In this document: positions 29,432 to 39,273 of the stretch, piece after piece | Position numbering within the stretch: the first letter of the stretch is position 1 | Layout of the letters: every line of letters begins with the position of its first letter | Origin: an uncultured Acidobacteriota bacterium | GTDB lineage: Bacteria > Acidobacteriota > Terriglobia > Terriglobales > Acidobacteriaceae | Direction of reading: 5' to 3' | Assembly (NCBI GenBank): GCA_903832055.1 | Contig: CAILAC010000016.1 | Coordinates: 1-64,000 of the forward strand | DNA: 64,000 nt | Notes under the pieces: model-generated | Databases searched by the model: none | What the model was told of the DNA's origin: nothing | Seen by the model: only the letters and a program-made list of their open reading frames with translations | Made by a program: the position numbers and the translations under genes

Positions 29432-31083
29432 TCAGGTTCCTCTACGGTAAGCACACGATCGGTCGCCTGTTTTTCCAGAACCTGCTCACGCCCGTCGGGC
29501 CACTTCACAGTAAGCTTGTCGATCGTGGTTGCAGCACCGATGCCAAAGTGCAACCGGTCTTCATTCTGCGAGAGATATCCTGATGCAGCCACGCGTTCGG
29601 CTGTCTGGCGCTTTCCCCCGGCGAAGATCTCGACACGTGCGCCGATTCCATCGCGATTGCTTTTAGTGCCTCTGAGCTTGATTCCAATCCAGTGCCCGGT
29701 GTCCTTTGAAACGTTGTGCAGCAGCTTGCCCTTGTCGCCGAGATTGACGACAAAAGCATCAACCTTGCCGTCGTTGTCGTAGTCGGCAAAGCAAGCTCCC
29801 CGAGCTACTGTTCGCTCGCTCAGAACAGCCCCGCCAGTGCGCGACACATCAGTAAATCGGCCGTCGGCGGTGCCTCGCAGCAGGGTATGTTCCTGGGGAA
29901 TCAGGTGAATGAGCCCCCCGTGAAAGATAAGAAGATCAAGTTGACCATCGTTATCAAAGTCAAAGATTCCAGAGCCCCAGCTCACGTACTGCGCACTGAC
30001 CTGCGACACACCTGTAGAGGCGCCAATGTCATCGAACGTCAGTTTGCCCGTGTTGTGCAGCAGCCGGTTATAACGCGAGTCTGTTACCCACAGATCCTGC
30101 ACTCCGCGACCGGTGAGATCTGCGAACACGGGCCCCATCGCGGATGTTGATTCGCCGTTCTGTCCATAGGCCACGCTCGCATCGCCGCCTATTTCATCAA
30201 AGGTTCCGTCGTGTTTGTTATGAAAGAGAAAGTTCTCGGTCTTGTCGTTAGCAACATAAATGTCGGGCCAGCCATCGTTGTCAAAGTCCGCAGCGGTCAC
30301 GCCCATCGTGCGTCCAACATAGGCCCCGATGCCAGACTTGTCCGTTATATCGGTGAAAGTTCCATTGCAGTTGTTATGAAAGAGCCGATTCGTCTCGCCC
30401 TCGTAGTCCAGCGGTCCCGGATAGTTGTCTGCTGCATAGAATGCACGATACTTTGGATCAAATTTGACATAGCGGCCAACGAACAAGTCCAGGCAGCCAT
30501 CGCGGTCGTAGTCAAGCCATGTGGAACTGATCGCCCATCCCTCAACATGGATGCCAGAGCTGATCGTTACATCAGTAAAATGACCGTCGCCATCGTTGTG
30601 ATACAAGATGGTGCGCCCATATCCGGTCACCAGCAGATCGACGAATCCGTCATTGTCATAGTCGGCTGCCGTTACTGCGACTGCGTACATGTCTGGTGCA
30701 AGCCCGGCCTTGGTAGTGACATCGGTAAAGTGACCGTTCCCATCATTGCGATAGAGATGATTCTGTGGCGTTGTGGCAGGCTTCTCTTTGAGCGGAAAAG
30801 GATGCACGCTGTCATCAAGTGGCCTGCCGTTCACCACATACAGATCGGGCAATCCATCGTTGTTGAAATCAAACCAGACACAGCCTGCTCCGGTGCCCTC
30901 AAGCAATGACCCGAGTTGTCGTGAACCGAAGCTATGGGTGAAATTGATTCCTGCCGCAACTGACGCATCTTCAAATCGAATGACAGAATCGGGATTAGCT
31001 CCACTGTTGGGCTTTGCCATGGGAGTATTCTGCGCAATTGCAATGGAAGCAATGCCGAAGAGGAGAAGAAGGCGCAAGTGCAT
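29428..31083 (-). CDS. CRTAC1 family protein (FG-GAP/VCBS and ASPIC/UnbV domains)
   Basis: 551 residues, exported (signal peptide about 1-17). At least six calcium-binding propeller repeats of the DYDNDGxxDLxV type are visible (DFNNDGLPDLYVVNG, DYDNDGFVDLLVTGYG, DYDRDGCLDLFVGRY, DFDNDGWPDIYVAND, DFDNDGQLDLLIFHG, DYDNDGKVDAFVVNLG). The last 90 residues are an ASPIC/UnbV domain (GARVEIFAGGKRQTAERV, LTVKWPDGREQ). Such proteins are common, poorly understood surface or periplasmic proteins. It begins one base after the upstream gene ends, so it is translationally coupled. Confidence 0.92.
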   Translation of the reverse strand: MHLRLLLLFGIASIAIAQNTPMAKPNSGANPDSVIRFEDASVAAGINFTHSFGSRQLGSLLEGTGAGCVWFDFNNDGLPDLYVVNGRPLDDSVHPFPLKEKPATTPQNHLYRNDGNGHFTDVTTKAGLAPDMYAVAVTAADYDNDGFVDLLVTGYGRTILYHNDGDGHFTDVTISSGIHVEGWAISSTWLDYDRDGCLDLFVGRYVKFDPKYRAFYAADNYPGPLDYEGETNRLFHNNCNGTFTDITDKSGIGAYVGRTMGVTAADFDNDGWPDIYVANDKTENFLFHNKHDGTFDEIGGDASVAYGQNGESTSAMGPVFADLTGRGVQDLWVTDSRYNRLLHNTGKLTFDDIGASTGVSQVSAQYVSWGSGIFDFDNDGQLDLLIFHGGLIHLIPQEHTLLRGTADGRFTDVSRTGGAVLSERTVARGACFADYDNDGKVDAFVVNLGDKGKLLHNVSKDTGHWIGIKLRGTKSNRDGIGARVEIFAGGKRQTAERVAASGYLSQNEDRLHFGIGAATTIDKLTVKWPDGREQVLEKQATDRVLTVEEPE

Positions 31084-31084
31084 C

Positions 31085-32458
31085 TCAGTGGCCTCCCGTT
31101 ATTGAAACGTGTTCTGCGCCGCCGAGATCTACCGGTGTCGTGCTCCGCGTCAGTACTACCGGCATATTATTTTCGGGTGCATGCTCCGGCCCCGTGTGAC
31201 AACCAACGCAGATACGCTGCTCTCCACGGCGCGACCAGAACCAGCCACGCTCCTGGCGAATCACTGCGCCCGTCGCATCCAGCAGCGCAAAGCGGATTTG
31301 TCTGTCTCCTGGCACTTTCACGAAGAATGAACCATCGGCCTCAACGGGCGCTGTGCCCACCGTCACCACAGTTCCATCTGTACTCCTCATCTCCATGCGC
31401 ACACTGGTGGGTGCCGAAGCCAGCGCTCCATCGCGTGATTGGCGCGCATCGAGAGCGAGCAGGTTGGCTGTCGTCCAGTCATGCAACGCGGTAGGATGCC
31501 GGTTCGGCGCAGCACGGGATAAGAGAAGCACTGCCTGAGCCACGTCTTCGCTATCGTGCGTCACGACTGTTTGCAGCAACTTTGCACCTGGCTTCAACAT
31601 CATGAGAGCGTAATGATGAGCGGCTTTGCTCCGCGCACTCATCAGCCAGGTGCCATCGGCCATTTCAATGATGTTTCCGTCATAGTCTGCGCTGGGTGCT
31701 GCGACAGATGTCTCATGCGCGAGAGGCGACATGAACTTTGCAAGTGAAGATCCATGCGTGAAGACGACATCGCCCGAAGCCAGTTGCCTGCCACCCCAAC
31801 GACCGATCGTATGCGCAGCAGGATGATCGCAGCGATAGGATTCAACGCCTGATCCGTCAGAGTAGACAAGATACATTTCCGGGGTTGTGCCGTCACCCAT
31901 CGGATACGTTGATTCAAATAGAATCCGCCCATCGTGAAGTACGTTCGCAGGCATCGCGCTTCCGTTGAAATACGTCAGCGGCAGCACTGCTGAACCATCA
32001 AGCATGGCCGCTTCCATTTGAAAACCATGCGTCGTCCGCTGCGCGTACACCAACCGATCACCAGGCAGATAGAGCGGCCGAACGGCATCACTCTCTGACC
32101 CAGTTACCCTGCGCACTGACTTATCTGCAAGCGTCAGTTCCCACACCTGCCATGCATCATTCGCATGCTGCTTGCCGGCAAAGAGAACGTGACTCGCATC
32201 ATAGGAAACATCCGCATCTGCAGTGGCTGCAAAGCCTGCAATTAAAGGCTGTACATCACTGTCGCGCATCAATAAAAGTTGCGCACCCTGCGGAAATCGC
32301 TCCCCTCCGTGCAACGCCGCCAGTGGCTCATATGCAGGCGCAGCGGTTACGACGATGGGCGCTTCCAGATGCCCTTGCTTCGTCGGTGCAAACCCACAAT
32401 TGAGCAAGACAATCAACACAGAAATTACAAGCGCAAACATCCGGGACAAGAGCCTCAT
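31085..32458 (-). CDS. Exported TolB-like propeller with HzsA-like C-terminal haem motif
   Basis: 457 residues with signal peptide or membrane anchor (about 7-28). Residues 40-330 have TolB/dipeptidyl-peptidase-like blades ([20 protein letters not shown]). The C-terminus resembles the propeller-to-haem region of the hydrazine-synthase alpha/HzsA-like family, with [12 protein letters not shown] (CVGCH at 417) as a single c-type haem site. Family assignment is tentative. The gene overlaps the DAHP synthase stop by four bases and abuts the CRTAC1 gene. Confidence 0.7.
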   Translation of the reverse strand: MRLLSRMFALVISVLIVLLNCGFAPTKQGHLEAPIVVTAAPAYEPLAALHGGERFPQGAQLLLMRDSDVQPLIAGFAATADADVSYDASHVLFAGKQHANDAWQVWELTLADKSVRRVTGSESDAVRPLYLPGDRLVYAQRTTHGFQMEAAMLDGSAVLPLTYFNGSAMPANVLHDGRILFESTYPMGDGTTPEMYLVYSDGSGVESYRCDHPAAHTIGRWGGRQLASGDVVFTHGSSLAKFMSPLAHETSVAAPSADYDGNIIEMADGTWLMSARSKAAHHYALMMLKPGAKLLQTVVTHDSEDVAQAVLLLSRAAPNRHPTALHDWTTANLLALDARQSRDGALASAPTSVRMEMRSTDGTVVTVGTAPVEADGSFFVKVPGDRQIRFALLDATGAVIRQERGWFWSRRGEQRICVGCHTGPEHAPENNMPVVLTRSTTPVDLGGAEHVSITGGH

Positions 32459-33336
32459 CGCAGCGCTTCCCTTCTCTTGCCAGGTTGTGGATACGCATAG
32501 GCAGGCTCTCGCAACGCGAGCAGCGGATAGAGTGATTTCATCATCGCGTCAAATCCCTGAAAATCCAGTGACTGTTCGCCATCGCTCCATGCTTCCTTGG
32601 GGTATGGATGTACCTCAACCAGCAAGCCATCTGCGCCAGCAGCAACTGCTATGCGCGCCAAGGCTGGCACCAGTTCACGATGCCCTGCGGCGTGGCTTGG
32701 GTCAGCGATGACAGGCAGATGGGTGATGAGTTTAAGCAGCGCAATTGCACCGGCATCAAAGGTGTTCCGCATGGCCGTTTCAAAGGTGCGTATGCCGCGC
32801 TCGCATAGCATCACATGCGGATTGCCAAACTCAAGAATGCATTGTGCAGAACGGAGTAGATCCGCAATTGTGGCCATCATGCCGCGCTTTAACAGAATCG
32901 GCCTGCCGGAGTGCGCCGCCGCTTCAAGCAGCGCATAGTTCTGCATGTTGCGCGTGCCAATCTGCAGGATGTCAGCATACTCCGCGACCATCTGCACATC
33001 GGTCTCGCAGAGCACCTCTGTGATGATGGCCAGGCCGTACTCAGCGCGCGCACGGGCCAGCATCTTCAGCCCGGCAAGGCCGTGCCCCTGGAAAGCGTAT
33101 GGAGAACTGCGTGGCTTGAATGCGCCACCGCGAAGAATGCGTACCCCAGCGCGGCGCAAGTGGCTCGCGGCAGCCATCAGTTGAAACTCGGTTTCAACTG
33201 AACAGGGGCCAGCCATGGTGGCAAAGTTACCGCCGCCGATCTCCATATCGAGAACCGGCACCACGGTCAGCGCGCGCTGCGGGCCCTTCAAAACATCCGG
33301 TGAATCAGCAAATCCTTCGTACAGTCCTGCGAGCAC
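32455..33336 (-). CDS. aroF: 3-deoxy-7-phosphoheptulonate synthase, short type I-beta (no full regulatory domain)
   Basis: 293 residues, beginning at GTG 33336. The catalytic barrel is complete: [74 protein letters not shown]. The enzyme condenses PEP and erythrose-4-phosphate at the head of the shikimate pathway. Type I-beta members usually carry a ferredoxin-like N-terminal regulatory domain of about 70-90 residues. Here only about 35 residues precede the barrel, and an in-frame TAG lies just upstream, so that domain is missing. This is consistent with a feedback-insensitive paralog. It heads the coupled minus-strand operon. Confidence 0.88.
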   Translation of the reverse strand: MLAGLYEGFADSPDVLKGPQRALTVVPVLDMEIGGGNFATMAGPCSVETEFQLMAAASHLRRAGVRILRGGAFKPRSSPYAFQGHGLAGLKMLARARAEYGLAIITEVLCETDVQMVAEYADILQIGTRNMQNYALLEAAAHSGRPILLKRGMMATIADLLRSAQCILEFGNPHVMLCERGIRTFETAMRNTFDAGAIALLKLITHLPVIADPSHAAGHRELVPALARIAVAAGADGLLVEVHPYPKEAWSDGEQSLDFQGFDAMMKSLYPLLALREPAYAYPQPGKRREALR

Positions 33337-33358
33337 CCACGTGCTCCGATCTGGGGAA

Positions 33359-33469
33359 GAATCAGACTACAGATGTGCACAGCCCTGCACATCCATCAGA
33401 CGGTGGAGCGAAATCTCCACCGCCTTTTTGACCGTGAGATTTCTGATTGCCATCACCTTTGTCTGATTC
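33359..33469. promoter_or_regulatory. Nested inverted repeats between DAHP-synthase operon and hisS
   Basis: An outer 9-bp pair, GAATCAGAC (33359-33367) with GTCTGATTC (33461-33469), encloses two perfect hairpins: ATGTGCA/TGCACAT (33373-33392) and CGGTGGAG/CTCCACCG (33401-33422). A further inner pair, ATCAGA (33395-33400)/TCTGAT (33442-33447), surrounds the second hairpin. On the plus strand the second hairpin is followed by TTTTT. The region is shared by divergent genes and could be a paired operator or a folded leader RNA. No known riboswitch was recognised. Confidence 0.55.
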
Positions 33470-33563
33470 CGGGCGTGTCAATCAGTCCGCGGGCATCGAT
33501 TCCAGACTCCAGGAACGCCAAATTACCTGCCATCTTTGCATGAGCATTTAAACTGAAGTTGTC

Positions 33564-34853
33564 ATGACCACACTCAAAGCAATCCGCGGCACGCGCGATC
33601 TGTTGCCCGCCGAGACCGGCCTCTGGAACCGCATCGAGGCCACCGCTCGAGCCGTCTTCGCCCGCTACAACTTCGGCGAAATCCGCACCCCCGTCTTCGA
33701 AGACACCGCCCTCTTTGCCCGCGGCGTAGGCGAAGAAACCGACATCGTCTCCAAGGAAATGTACACCTGGGAAGATCGCGCCCGCGCCCAATCCGAAAAA
33801 ACGCAATCCCTCACCCTGCGCCCGGAAAACACCGCCGGCGTCGTCCGCGCCTACATCGAGCACAAGCTCGGTGAATCCGGCCAGCTGCAAAAGCTCTACT
33901 ACATCGGCCCGCAGTTTCGTCGCGAACGGCCCCAGCGCGGCCGCTACCGCCAGTTTTCGCAGATCGGTGCCGAGGTCATCGGCCCCGTCTCAGCCGGCTC
34001 AGAATCGCCCCTGCGCGATGCTGAAGTGCTCGAAATGCTCGCGACCCTGCTCGATGAGCTCGGCATCAGCGGCTGGGTGCTCAAGCTCAACTCCGTCGGC
34101 TCTGCCACCGACCGCCCCAAATACATTGAAACCCTCCGCGCCGCACTGCTCTCCGTCGTCGGCCAGATGTGCCCCGACTGCCAGCGCCGCGCCGAGACCA
34201 ACCCCCTCCGCGTCCTCGATTGCAAGGTGCCGGAAGACCAGCCCTTCATCGACGCACTGCCGAAAATCGCCGACTCGCTCGACCAGGCCTCCCGCGACCA
34301 TTTCGCCCAGGTCTGCGCTGCCCTGGATGCCGCCGGAGTGCCCTACGAGCGCGATCACCGCCTCGTCCGCGGCCTCGATTACTACACCCGCACCACTTTT
34401 GAATTCACCCACGGCGGTCTAGGCGCTCAAAACGCCCTGCTCGGCGGTGGCCGCTACGACGGTCTCAGCGAACTCATCGGCGGCCCCAAGGCCCCCGGCA
34501 TCGGCTTCGCCATGGGCGAGGACCGCCTCGTGCTCACGCTCCAGGCCCTTGAATCCCCAAAAATCACGCTTCTCGACGCCTACATTGCCCCGCTTGGCGA
34601 GGCGCAAAACCCTGTAGCCCTTACGCTCGCCCGCGAATTGCGCCGCCAGGGACTGTCTATCGAGCTCGGCGACGGCAGCTTTCGCCTCAAAAAATCCTTT
34701 GAAGCCGCCGATAAGGTCGCCCGCGCCATCATCCTCCTCGGCGAAGATGAAGCGCAATCCGGTATTCTGACAGTGAAGCAATTCTCCAGCGGCGTGCAGA
34801 CCAAAGTAGCGCGAGCCGACCTCGCCGCGCACCTCACCGCATCCCGCAGCTAG
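33564..34853 (+). CDS. hisS: Histidine-tRNA ligase
   Basis: 429 residues, the usual bacterial length. It opens [15 protein letters not shown] and contains class II motif 2 with [16 protein letters not shown], the histidine-binding signature [15 protein letters not shown] and motif 3 with [12 protein letters not shown]. It charges tRNA-His; a tRNA-His(GTG) gene lies elsewhere in the window (53.0 kb). The aspS gene follows after 28 bp and is probably cotranscribed, as in many bacteria. Confidence 0.97.
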   Translation: MTTLKAIRGTRDLLPAETGLWNRIEATARAVFARYNFGEIRTPVFEDTALFARGVGEETDIVSKEMYTWEDRARAQSEKTQSLTLRPENTAGVVRAYIEHKLGESGQLQKLYYIGPQFRRERPQRGRYRQFSQIGAEVIGPVSAGSESPLRDAEVLEMLATLLDELGISGWVLKLNSVGSATDRPKYIETLRAALLSVVGQMCPDCQRRAETNPLRVLDCKVPEDQPFIDALPKIADSLDQASRDHFAQVCAALDAAGVPYERDHRLVRGLDYYTRTTFEFTHGGLGAQNALLGGGRYDGLSELIGGPKAPGIGFAMGEDRLVLTLQALESPKITLLDAYIAPLGEAQNPVALTLARELRRQGLSIELGDGSFRLKKSFEAADKVARAIILLGEDEAQSGILTVKQFSSGVQTKVARADLAAHLTASRS

Positions 34854-34881
34854 TACCCGCGATCAACAAAGGATATTCGTA

Positions 34882-36753
34882 GTGCTTGATTTCATTGGCA
34901 AATTGGAACGGACCCACATGTGCGGCGACCTGCGCGCATCAGACGCTGGCAAACAAGTAGTCCTCATGGGCTGGGTCAACCGCCGTCGCGACCACGGCAA
35001 CCTCATCTTTCTCGACGTGCGCGACCGTAGCGGCATCGTGCAAGTCGTTCTCGATAAAGAGCTTACTCCCGACGGTCATGCCAAGGGCGAGGCCATCCGG
35101 CCAGAATACGTCATCGCCGCCATCGGCCGCGTCAGGCTGCGCGACGACCTGGCCATCAATCCCAAGATGCCCACCGGCGAAATCGAGATTGAAACCACCG
35201 AACTCCTCGTCCTCAACGATGCCCGCCTCGCGCCTTTTTCCCCCGCCGAAGAAGCCATCGCCAACGAAGAGGTCCGCCTCAAATACCGCTACGTCGATCT
35301 GCGCCGCGCCGAGATGCAGCACAATTTCATGGTGCGCCACCGCATCACCCTCGCCGTGCGCCAAAGCCTCAGCGACCAGGGCTTTCTCGAAATCGAAACC
35401 CCCATCCTCACCAAGTCCACCCCCGAGGGCGCGCGTGACTTCCTGGTGCCCAGCCGCGTCCATCCCGGCGAATTCTACGCCCTGCCCCAGTCCCCGCAGA
35501 TCTTCAAGCAGATCCTGATGATCTCCGGCTTCGACAAATACTTCCAGATCGCCCGCTGCTTCCGTGACGAAGACCTCCGCGCTGACCGCCAGCTTGAGTT
35601 CACGCAGGTCGATCTGGAAATGAGCTTCCCCCAGCAGGAAACCGTCTTCGGCGTCGTTGAAAAGTTCCTCGCCGCCGGTTTCGCAGCCGCCGGGGTCGCC
35701 ATCCCTGCGCCCTTCCCGCGCATCACCTATGACGAAGCCATGCGCCGCTTCGGCTCAGACAAGCCAGACCTGCGCCTGCCCGGCCTCACCGACGTGCGCC
35801 CCGCCTTCACTGACGAAGCCCTGGCCACTCTCCAGATTGACCCCGCCTTGCCCGTCGTCGCCCTGCGCATTCCCCAGGTCGGCGAGCTCAGCCGCAAGGA
35901 GCGCGAAGACAACCACCCCCTCTTTGACCAGAAGAAGGGCGCAAAATTCATCGACGATTTCAAGCGCCTCGCCAAGGGATTCCCCGAAGCGGCCGCCAAA
36001 GTGCGCGAACTCGCCTCCGCAGAGGAATCCGACTTCGTCATCATCGTTGCCGGCGACCCCGCGCACCCTGTCAAGGCCAGCGACACCAAGTTCCCCGGCC
36101 GCCTCTCCGAGCGCGAAATCAACGTTTATCTCGCCGCTGGCAACTTCCGCAGCGACCTCGCGAAAAAGTACTCCAGCCGCCACGGTGCATTCGCCGTTAC
36201 CGAAACCGTCGTCCGTGACGCCCATCCCGACCGCGACAGAATCGATGGAAGCAAAGCATTCCAGCCGATCTGGGTCACCGATTTTCCAATGTTTGAGTAC
36301 GACACCGCTATCTCCAAGTGGATGCCGGCCCATCACCCCTTCACCTCGCCTCATGAAGAGGACATGGCCAACCTGGTTTCCGACCCCGCCAGCGTCCGCG
36401 CCAACTGCTACGACCTCGCCATGAACGGCCTCGAACTCGGCTCCGGCTCCATCCGTATCCATCGCAAAGACGTGCAACAGCAGATCTTCGCTTCGCTCGG
36501 CATCACCGAAGAGGAGGCTCGCGCACGCTTCGGCTTCTTCCTCGACGCCCTCGAATACGGCACCCCGCCCCACGGCGGCATCGCGCTCGGACTCGACCGC
36601 ATCGCGATGCTCCTCGCAGGTGCGCCCAGCCTCCGCGAAGTCATCGCCTTCCCCAAAACAGCCAAGGCCATCGATGTCATGGTCGACGCCCCCACCGGAG
36701 TCACAGACCAGCAACTCCGCGAACTCCACATCCGCGTAGCGCTCAAGAACTGA
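34882..36753 (+). CDS. aspS: Aspartate-tRNA ligase
   Basis: 623 residues with an N-terminal OB-fold anticodon-binding domain ([20 protein letters not shown]), class II motif 2 ([19 protein letters not shown]), a bacterial GAD insertion domain, and motif 3 ([16 protein letters not shown]). The GTG at 34882 has AAAGGA eight bases upstream and is taken as start. It lies between hisS and an acyl-CoA dehydrogenase. Whether it also charges tRNA-Asn cannot be decided from the window, as gatCAB is not visible. Confidence 0.97.
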   Translation: MLDFIGKLERTHMCGDLRASDAGKQVVLMGWVNRRRDHGNLIFLDVRDRSGIVQVVLDKELTPDGHAKGEAIRPEYVIAAIGRVRLRDDLAINPKMPTGEIEIETTELLVLNDARLAPFSPAEEAIANEEVRLKYRYVDLRRAEMQHNFMVRHRITLAVRQSLSDQGFLEIETPILTKSTPEGARDFLVPSRVHPGEFYALPQSPQIFKQILMISGFDKYFQIARCFRDEDLRADRQLEFTQVDLEMSFPQQETVFGVVEKFLAAGFAAAGVAIPAPFPRITYDEAMRRFGSDKPDLRLPGLTDVRPAFTDEALATLQIDPALPVVALRIPQVGELSRKEREDNHPLFDQKKGAKFIDDFKRLAKGFPEAAAKVRELASAEESDFVIIVAGDPAHPVKASDTKFPGRLSEREINVYLAAGNFRSDLAKKYSSRHGAFAVTETVVRDAHPDRDRIDGSKAFQPIWVTDFPMFEYDTAISKWMPAHHPFTSPHEEDMANLVSDPASVRANCYDLAMNGLELGSGSIRIHRKDVQQQIFASLGITEEEARARFGFFLDALEYGTPPHGGIALGLDRIAMLLAGAPSLREVIAFPKTAKAIDVMVDAPTGVTDQQLRELHIRVALKN

Positions 36754-36815
36754 GCGGCCAGGCCAGGCCAGTTCTGCTACGCTGGCCTGTCTGCTCTACC
36801 GCAGAGGAGCCCACC

Positions 36816-37988
36816 GTGCCCGCATCTGTTTCAACCTCCCTTACCGAGCTCTCCGAAGACGAACGTCTGCTGCAGGCCACCGTTCGCCAGTTTGCCGCTG
36901 AAGTTGTGGCTCCCCTCGTCAGCTCCATGGACGAGGCTCAGAAATTCGCCCCCGGCCTCTTCGTCAAACTCGCCGAGCTGGGCCTCATGGGCATTGAGAT
37001 TCCCGAGGAATTCGGCGGCGCCGGTGGCAGCTTCTTTGACGCCATCCTCGCGGTCGAGGCTCTCTCTGCCGTCGATGCATCTGTCGGCCTCGTCGTCGAT
37101 ATCCAGAACACCCTCTGCGTGAACGCCCTGCTCCGCTGGGGCACCCAGGCCCAGAAGGAAAAGTGGCTTCCCGCGTTCGCTGCCGGTACCCTCTGCTCCT
37201 ACGCCCTCAGTGAATCTGGCTCCGGCTCGGACGCATTTGCGCTCGCGACCCGCGCCGTCCGCACCAAGTCAGGTTATAGCCTCACCGGCCGCAAGATGTG
37301 GATCAGCAACGCTCCCGAAGCTGGCGTTTTTCTCGTCTTCGCCAATCTCGATCCCGAGGCTGGCTATCGTGGCATCACCGCCTTCCTCGTCGATGCCGGT
37401 ACCCCAGGCCTCACCGTGGGCCGCAAAGAAGACAAGCTCGGCATTCGCGCCTCAAGTACCTGCGAAGTCATTTTCGAAGACTGCGAAATACCCGCCGACC
37501 ACCTCTTCGGCGAAGAAGGCCGCGGCTACAAAATTGCCATTGAAGTCCTCAACGAGGGCCGCATCGGCATTGGAGCCCAAATGCTCGGCCTCGCCCAGGG
37601 CGCATGGAACCATGCCGCCCGCTACGCCCAGCAGCGCAAGCAATTCGGCAAAGCCATCGCCAGTTTTCAGGCCGTCCAGTTCAACCTCGCCGAAATGGCC
37701 ACGGAAATCGAAGCCGCCCGCCTCATGGTCTACAACGCTGCCCGCCGCAAAGACGCTGGACTGCCCTTCGTCACAGAGGCCGCTATGACCAAATACTTCG
37801 TCTCCCAGGTCGCCGAGCGCGTCGCAAGCCAGTGCGTTGAAGTCTTTGGCGGCAACGGCTACGTCCGCGACTACCCGGCAGAAAAGTACTTCCGCGACGC
37901 CAAAATCGGCAAAATCTACGAGGGCACCTCAAACATGCAACTCATGACCATCGCCAAGCAACTGCTCACCGACCCCGTCAAGATCTGA
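36816..37988 (+). CDS. Acyl-CoA dehydrogenase
   Basis: 390 residues, normal for the short- or branched-chain acyl-CoA dehydrogenase group. It contains the flavin-binding stretch [28 protein letters not shown], and the late catalytic glutamate in [10 protein letters not shown]. It removes hydrogens across the alpha-beta bond of an acyl-CoA in fatty-acid or branched amino-acid breakdown. The GTG start follows an AGAGGAG motif by seven bases. It is 62 bp after aspS and may be transcribed with it. Confidence 0.93.
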   Translation: MPASVSTSLTELSEDERLLQATVRQFAAEVVAPLVSSMDEAQKFAPGLFVKLAELGLMGIEIPEEFGGAGGSFFDAILAVEALSAVDASVGLVVDIQNTLCVNALLRWGTQAQKEKWLPAFAAGTLCSYALSESGSGSDAFALATRAVRTKSGYSLTGRKMWISNAPEAGVFLVFANLDPEAGYRGITAFLVDAGTPGLTVGRKEDKLGIRASSTCEVIFEDCEIPADHLFGEEGRGYKIAIEVLNEGRIGIGAQMLGLAQGAWNHAARYAQQRKQFGKAIASFQAVQFNLAEMATEIEAARLMVYNAARRKDAGLPFVTEAAMTKYFVSQVAERVASQCVEVFGGNGYVRDYPAEKYFRDAKIGKIYEGTSNMQLMTIAKQLLTDPVKI

Positions 37989-37996
37989 ATCAGTTT

Positions 37997-38953
37997 CTAA
38001 GCGCCAGACGCAGCCGCCACCTGACGGATATGCTCAGGCCGCGTCCTGCAGCAGCCGCCTACAATCTGCGCTCCCGCATCAAACCACGCGCGCGCCTGCG
38101 TGCCAAAATCCTCCGGAGCACCGGAACCCGTCTCCGATTCAGTCCAGCACCGAGCCTCAGCATCCCAACCCTCTCCGGAATTCGGATACACCACAATCGG
38201 CTTGTCCGACGCCGCCTTCAGTTCAGGCAGCAGCAGCGAAAGCCAGCGCGGCTGCGTACAGTTGATCCCCACCGCCACCGTCTGCGGAAAACTGGCCGCC
38301 AGCGACGCGCACTCGCGCAACAGTTCCCCATGCGCCACCTGCAACCGCTCCGCACGCCCATCCGGGCAATTGAAGCAGAACCACGCCGCCACCTCCGGCC
38401 ACGGCTCCAGCGCCACACCAATCGCCCGTGCCTCCTCGAGTGAAGGCAGCGTCTCAAACGCCAGCAGATCCGCCTCGCTCTCCGCCAGCACCGAGATCCG
38501 CTCCCGATGAAAGTTGACCAGTTCTGCAAACGAACACTCGTAGTCCCCCCGGTACTCCGCCCCATTATGCAGCGCCGCTCCAAATGGCCCCAGCGAGGCA
38601 GCAATCAGGATTTTCCTGCCTGCAAACTCCCGCCGCGCCGCCACCGCCAGTTCCACAGACCGGAGCAGAGCCTGGTCCGCACGCGCCGCCGCGAGCCCAA
38701 ACTCCGCATAGCCCCGCCGCGAAACCTGGTAGCTCGCCGTCAGCAGCACTTCCGCTCCCGCCTCAAGATAGGCGCGGTGCACAGCCATCACCTTCTCCGG
38801 CTGCTCTTCCAACACATGCGCCGACCAAAGCGGCCCGCTGATGTCCGCCCCCAGGAACTCAAGCTCCGAAGCCATGCCGCCATCCAGAACCCGGATGCTT
38901 CCCAAATCCACTGCTCGCCGATATTTCATCTCCAAATCATACGACTGTGGCAT
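37997..38953 (-). CDS. mmuM: Homocysteine S-methyltransferase
   Basis: 318 residues from ATG 38953 (38929 is an alternative, giving MKYRRAVD). It contains the family's opening VLDGGMASELE, the zinc-site sequence GINCTQP and the final GGCCRTRPEHI with two Cys ligands. The enzyme transfers methyl from S-methylmethionine (or AdoMet) to homocysteine. The frame is open back through tRNA-Pro, but that portion (ending near 39274) is tRNA complement and not protein-coding. It converges on the acyl-CoA dehydrogenase gene. Confidence 0.9.
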   Translation of the reverse strand: MPQSYDLEMKYRRAVDLGSIRVLDGGMASELEFLGADISGPLWSAHVLEEQPEKVMAVHRAYLEAGAEVLLTASYQVSRRGYAEFGLAAARADQALLRSVELAVAARREFAGRKILIAASLGPFGAALHNGAEYRGDYECSFAELVNFHRERISVLAESEADLLAFETLPSLEEARAIGVALEPWPEVAAWFCFNCPDGRAERLQVAHGELLRECASLAASFPQTVAVGINCTQPRWLSLLLPELKAASDKPIVVYPNSGEGWDAEARCWTESETGSGAPEDFGTQARAWFDAGAQIVGGCCRTRPEHIRQVAAASGA

Positions 38954-39196
38954 CAGAGATTGACCCAGCAGCGAGTTGGCTGCACGCATCGCTCCATGCA
39001 CATCAGCTATTGCGCTGCGCCACCATCGGACTGCGCCACATGCGCCACGGATTGCATTCCATTCCGCAAGGATTGCGAACTGAATGGCCCCCTCAGATAG
39101 TATTCCGTTTTCTGGTACACTCTGAGAAGTGCTCGTTGCCGCCCATTCGTCACCAGGCCGGAGCGGAATAACAAGCATCAAAGTAGCAACCTTGTT

Positions 39197-39273
39197 CGGG
39201 GAGTGGCTCAGCCTGGTAGAGCACCTGGTTCGGGACCAGGGGGTCGGAGGTTCGAATCCTCTCTCCCCGACCA
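39197..39273 (+). tRNA. tRNA-Pro(CGG)
   Basis: A complete cloverleaf of 77 nt with encoded CCA. The acceptor stem is CGGGGAG/CTCCCCG, the anticodon stem CCTGG/CCAGG, the loop TTCGGGA (anticodon CGG) and the T-loop TTCGAAT. Its 3' terminus is the junction of a genomic insertion: the recombinase gene on the other strand ends inside it. Confidence 0.96.

Noticed and set aside
33367-33453. 28-codon frame in the DAHP-synthase leader (minus strand)
   Set aside because: It has a weak ribosome-binding site and coincides with the hairpins; a leader peptide cannot be excluded but is not supported.
33359-33563. T-box or amino-acid riboswitch before hisS
   Set aside because: The T-box sequence and specifier layout are not visible; only generic hairpins are present.
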